From positions 1 through 64,000 of the forward strand of contig JAMPHU010000004.1 in assembly GCA_023663225.1 (NCBI GenBank): a stretch of 64,000 nucleotides of DNA, written 5' to 3'. The notes beneath the pieces were generated by a model. The model was not told the origin of the DNA, made no database searches, and saw only the letters and a list, made by a program, of their open reading frames with translations. Made by a program: the position numbers and the translations under genes. This DNA comes from Candidatus Gastranaerophilales bacterium. Its GTDB lineage: Bacteria > Bacillota > Clostridia > Lachnospirales > Lachnospiraceae. Positions 62,679 to 64,000 of this stretch are shown here, one piece after another; positions within the stretch are counted from its first letter, which is position 1, and each line of letters starts with the position of its first letter.

Positions 62679-62915
62679 GTGCGTACCCGCGGGATAAGAT
62701 GACTTGGAACAGCCGAGTTTCGATTGGGCGTTTTCTAACAGCGCGGAGCAAAATATTGCAACTTGCGGGTCGGTTTCAACGGGCATCCGTGCCCGGTGAA
62801 ACCTGAAAATGCACATCCATGTGCATTTTCCCCTGGGTGCCGTAATCGCGCTGTAAGAAAACGCTCCAATCTGCACAAGGCTGTTCCAAGTTATCTCATC
62901 CCGCGGGCACTCATG
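62679..62915 (-). repeat. Palindromic repeat family B, copy B2 (twin GGA-loop hairpins)
   Basis: About 237 bp, inverted relative to B1. Outer arms GTGCGTACCCGCGGGAT / inverse, the shared long stem, and two hairpins. Read on the minus strand these are ATGCAC-ATGGAT-GTGCAT and CGGGC-ACGGAT-GCCCG. The first stem differs from B1 (CGCAC/GTGCG) by compensatory changes. Confidence 0.75.
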
Positions 62916-63016
62916 CTCCGACAAAAATATAGAAAACTCATGGCTAAATCAGTTATCTCAAGTGTCATTGTGCGGATCACAAGCTTAAAAAAGCCTGCAA
63001 CATTGCCGGATGCTGA

Positions 63017-63156
63017 GCTCCAGTGGGGTAATTGTTCCCATGAGGAACCGTTGAAACACGTCGGCACTTAGCTGACGTATTTTGTCAGCTTATGTGCCGC
63101 TACGTGTTTCATCGAGCGAGAGCGTGTCCGAATGGGAATGATTGCCCCGCTGGAGC
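63017..63156 (+). repeat. Palindromic repeat family A, divergent copy A4
   Basis: Outer arms GCTCCAGTGGGG/CCCCGCTGGAGC (63017 to 63156). Core GGCACTTA, hairpin AGCTGAC-GTATTTT-GTCAGCT, TTATGTGCC and a GC-GAGA-GC tetraloop segment. Family A's left end (AAGTGTCATTGTGCGGAT) stands about 60 nt upstream at 62960. It lies in the 685-nt gap between the operon start and the zf-HC2-like gene, which otherwise holds only B2. Confidence 0.7.
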
Positions 63157-63236
63157 GTAACTTGTCGTAACTTTCCGTAACTTTCTGTAACATCCTGTCA
63201 CCATAATACAATATTGATTTTGTACTCCTTTCTAAA

Positions 63237-63878
63237 TCACAACCACAGATATACCTCCAGCATCTCTCCCCTCACATCCCCATCCACTACAGCCACATAC
63301 TGTCCGCTCGTCTCGTCCCAGAGCGCTTCTTTCACAATCGGCTCCCCATCTTCCATGCGCAAAATCACCGTGATCTTACTGCATACCTCCGCCGTTCCTG
63401 TCCTATTTTCCTTCCCCATCTCACCCGAAATCCTAAGCAGCAGCTTATCCTCTGATTTTTCAAGCGTCACCTGCTGCCCACACTGTGGAGCCGCCCCCCT
63501 GACCGCGCCTGCACTCCTTCGCAGATCCGCCATAGAAAACGCAAAACGCTCTATATAACCGTCCCGAATCTGCCCGATCAACTCCGCCATCTTTTCCTGC
63601 TCCCGCATACGACTCAAATGCGCGATCAGAATATTCTTTCGGATTGCCTCTTCATACTCCAGCAGCTTCAGTCCTGCCGCCAACCCTTCTTCCTCACAGA
63701 CGCTCTCCGCAATCATCGCTCTATGCAGCCTCTCCTGACATACATCGCATGCCTGAATATGCTCCGCCGCCTCTTCCATCCAGAGCAGATAGTCTTCGGA
63801 CAGATCCGATGCATCTATATATTTCATGATTTCCTTCGCGGTCAGATGTTTGTCCCTCATATCACCCATATCCCTCAT
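63237..63878 (-). CDS. zf-HC2-like zinc-finger protein (anti-sigma-like), no membrane helix
   Basis: About 213 residues. The start is uncertain: ATGs lie at 63878, 63869 and 63860, with an AAGGA upstream. An N-terminal zinc-binding motif H-x3-C-x2-C (EHIQACDVCQERL) is typical of anti-sigma factors. A helical segment and a beta-rich C-terminal part (KLLLRISGEMG, GQYVAVVDGDVRGEMLEV) follow. There is no transmembrane segment, unlike most ECF anti-sigma factors, so it would be cytosolic. It overlaps closely with the upstream partial gene. A regulator of the neighbouring cluster is possible, but this is inference. Confidence 0.6.
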   Translation of the reverse strand: MRDMGDMRDKHLTAKEIMKYIDASDLSEDYLLWMEEAAEHIQACDVCQERLHRAMIAESVCEEEGLAAGLKLLEYEEAIRKNILIAHLSRMREQEKMAELIGQIRDGYIERFAFSMADLRRSAGAVRGAAPQCGQQVTLEKSEDKLLLRISGEMGKENRTGTAEVCSKITVILRMEDGEPIVKEALWDETSGQYVAVVDGDVRGEMLEVYLWL

Positions 63879-63883
63879 ATCCT

Positions 63884-64000
63884 TCACAGCGCCTCGCACA
63901 CTTCTTCCAACAGCTCTTCCCGCATCTTTTGGCGCAGCCTGAGGCTCCAGTTCTCAAAGTCCTTCACTTTAAAATGTTCGCCAAAAATCATATCGCTGAC
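63884..64000 (-). CDS. C-terminal end of an unidentified gene (runs off the window)
   Basis: A minus-strand frame entering from the right edge reads VSDMIFGEHFKVKDFENWSL, continues with LRQKMREELLEEVCEAL, and stops at 63884. It ends a few bases before the start of the zf-HC2-like gene, so the two are probably co-transcribed. The 38 visible residues are not enough to identify it; a sigma factor partner would fit the neighbour. Confidence 0.6.
   Translation of the reverse strand, partial: VSDMIFGEHFKVKDFENWSLRLRQKMREELLEEVCEAL

Overview
The window reads as a chromosome segment of a Clostridia-type Bacillota, most like a Lachnospiraceae. Ribosome sites are AGGAGG-like, promoters are sigma-A type (TTGACA/TATAAT), the tryptophan operon is controlled by a T-box, and gene products match Clostridia families (BlaI/BlaR-type pair, MerR-TipAS, Cache-type hybrid kinases). 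No rRNA, tRNA, CRISPR array or transposase was seen.

Left part (0-21 kb, mostly minus strand): a BlaI/BlaR-type regulator pair followed by two paralogous solute-binding-like lipoproteins; a divergent GyrI-like protein; a PBECR4-like nuclease-domain gene behind an elaborate repeat and hairpin leader; a flavin reductase-like (NimA/PNPOx) protein; a GH2 glycosidase behind a 5'-truncated carbohydrate-active gene; then a sensory block of a methyl-accepting chemotaxis protein, two hybrid histidine kinases and a solute-binding lipoprotein.

Middle (21-36 kb): a solitary Phd/YefM-type antitoxin; the complete operon trpE-trpGD-trpC-trpF-trpB-trpA with promoter, T-box and TTG start; a decayed GNAT gene with an intact small partner; a membrane protein; a MerR-TipAS regulator with a 19-bp-spacer promoter; a secreted His/Cys-repeat protein; and a UvrD/PcrA-like helicase. 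Three families of palindromic repeats (here A, B, C) lie in the gaps. Families A and B show compensatory stem changes between copies, as structured RNA would.

Right part (36-64 kb) is the unusual region. On the plus strand are two paralogous DUF4062-STAND NTPase-TPR proteins with near-identical promoters, a PBECR-like protein and a TPR-CHAT protease. On the minus strand are a Sel1 protein and a membrane TrkA-N-like/RyR protein. A tight five-gene minus-strand operon follows: a coiled-coil WWxVREE-repeat protein, an Hsp70 fused to four AAA+ modules, a Sel1 protein, a membrane protein with BspA-type LRRs and a C-type lectin domain, and another Sel1 protein. A small separate gene follows. A zinc-finger (zf-HC2-like) protein and the end of another gene close the window. 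I infer a multi-component NTP-dependent sensing or conflict system: STAND receptors, a caspase-like protease, a chaperone-unfoldase and a surface or lectin component. This inference rests on domain content and gene order only.
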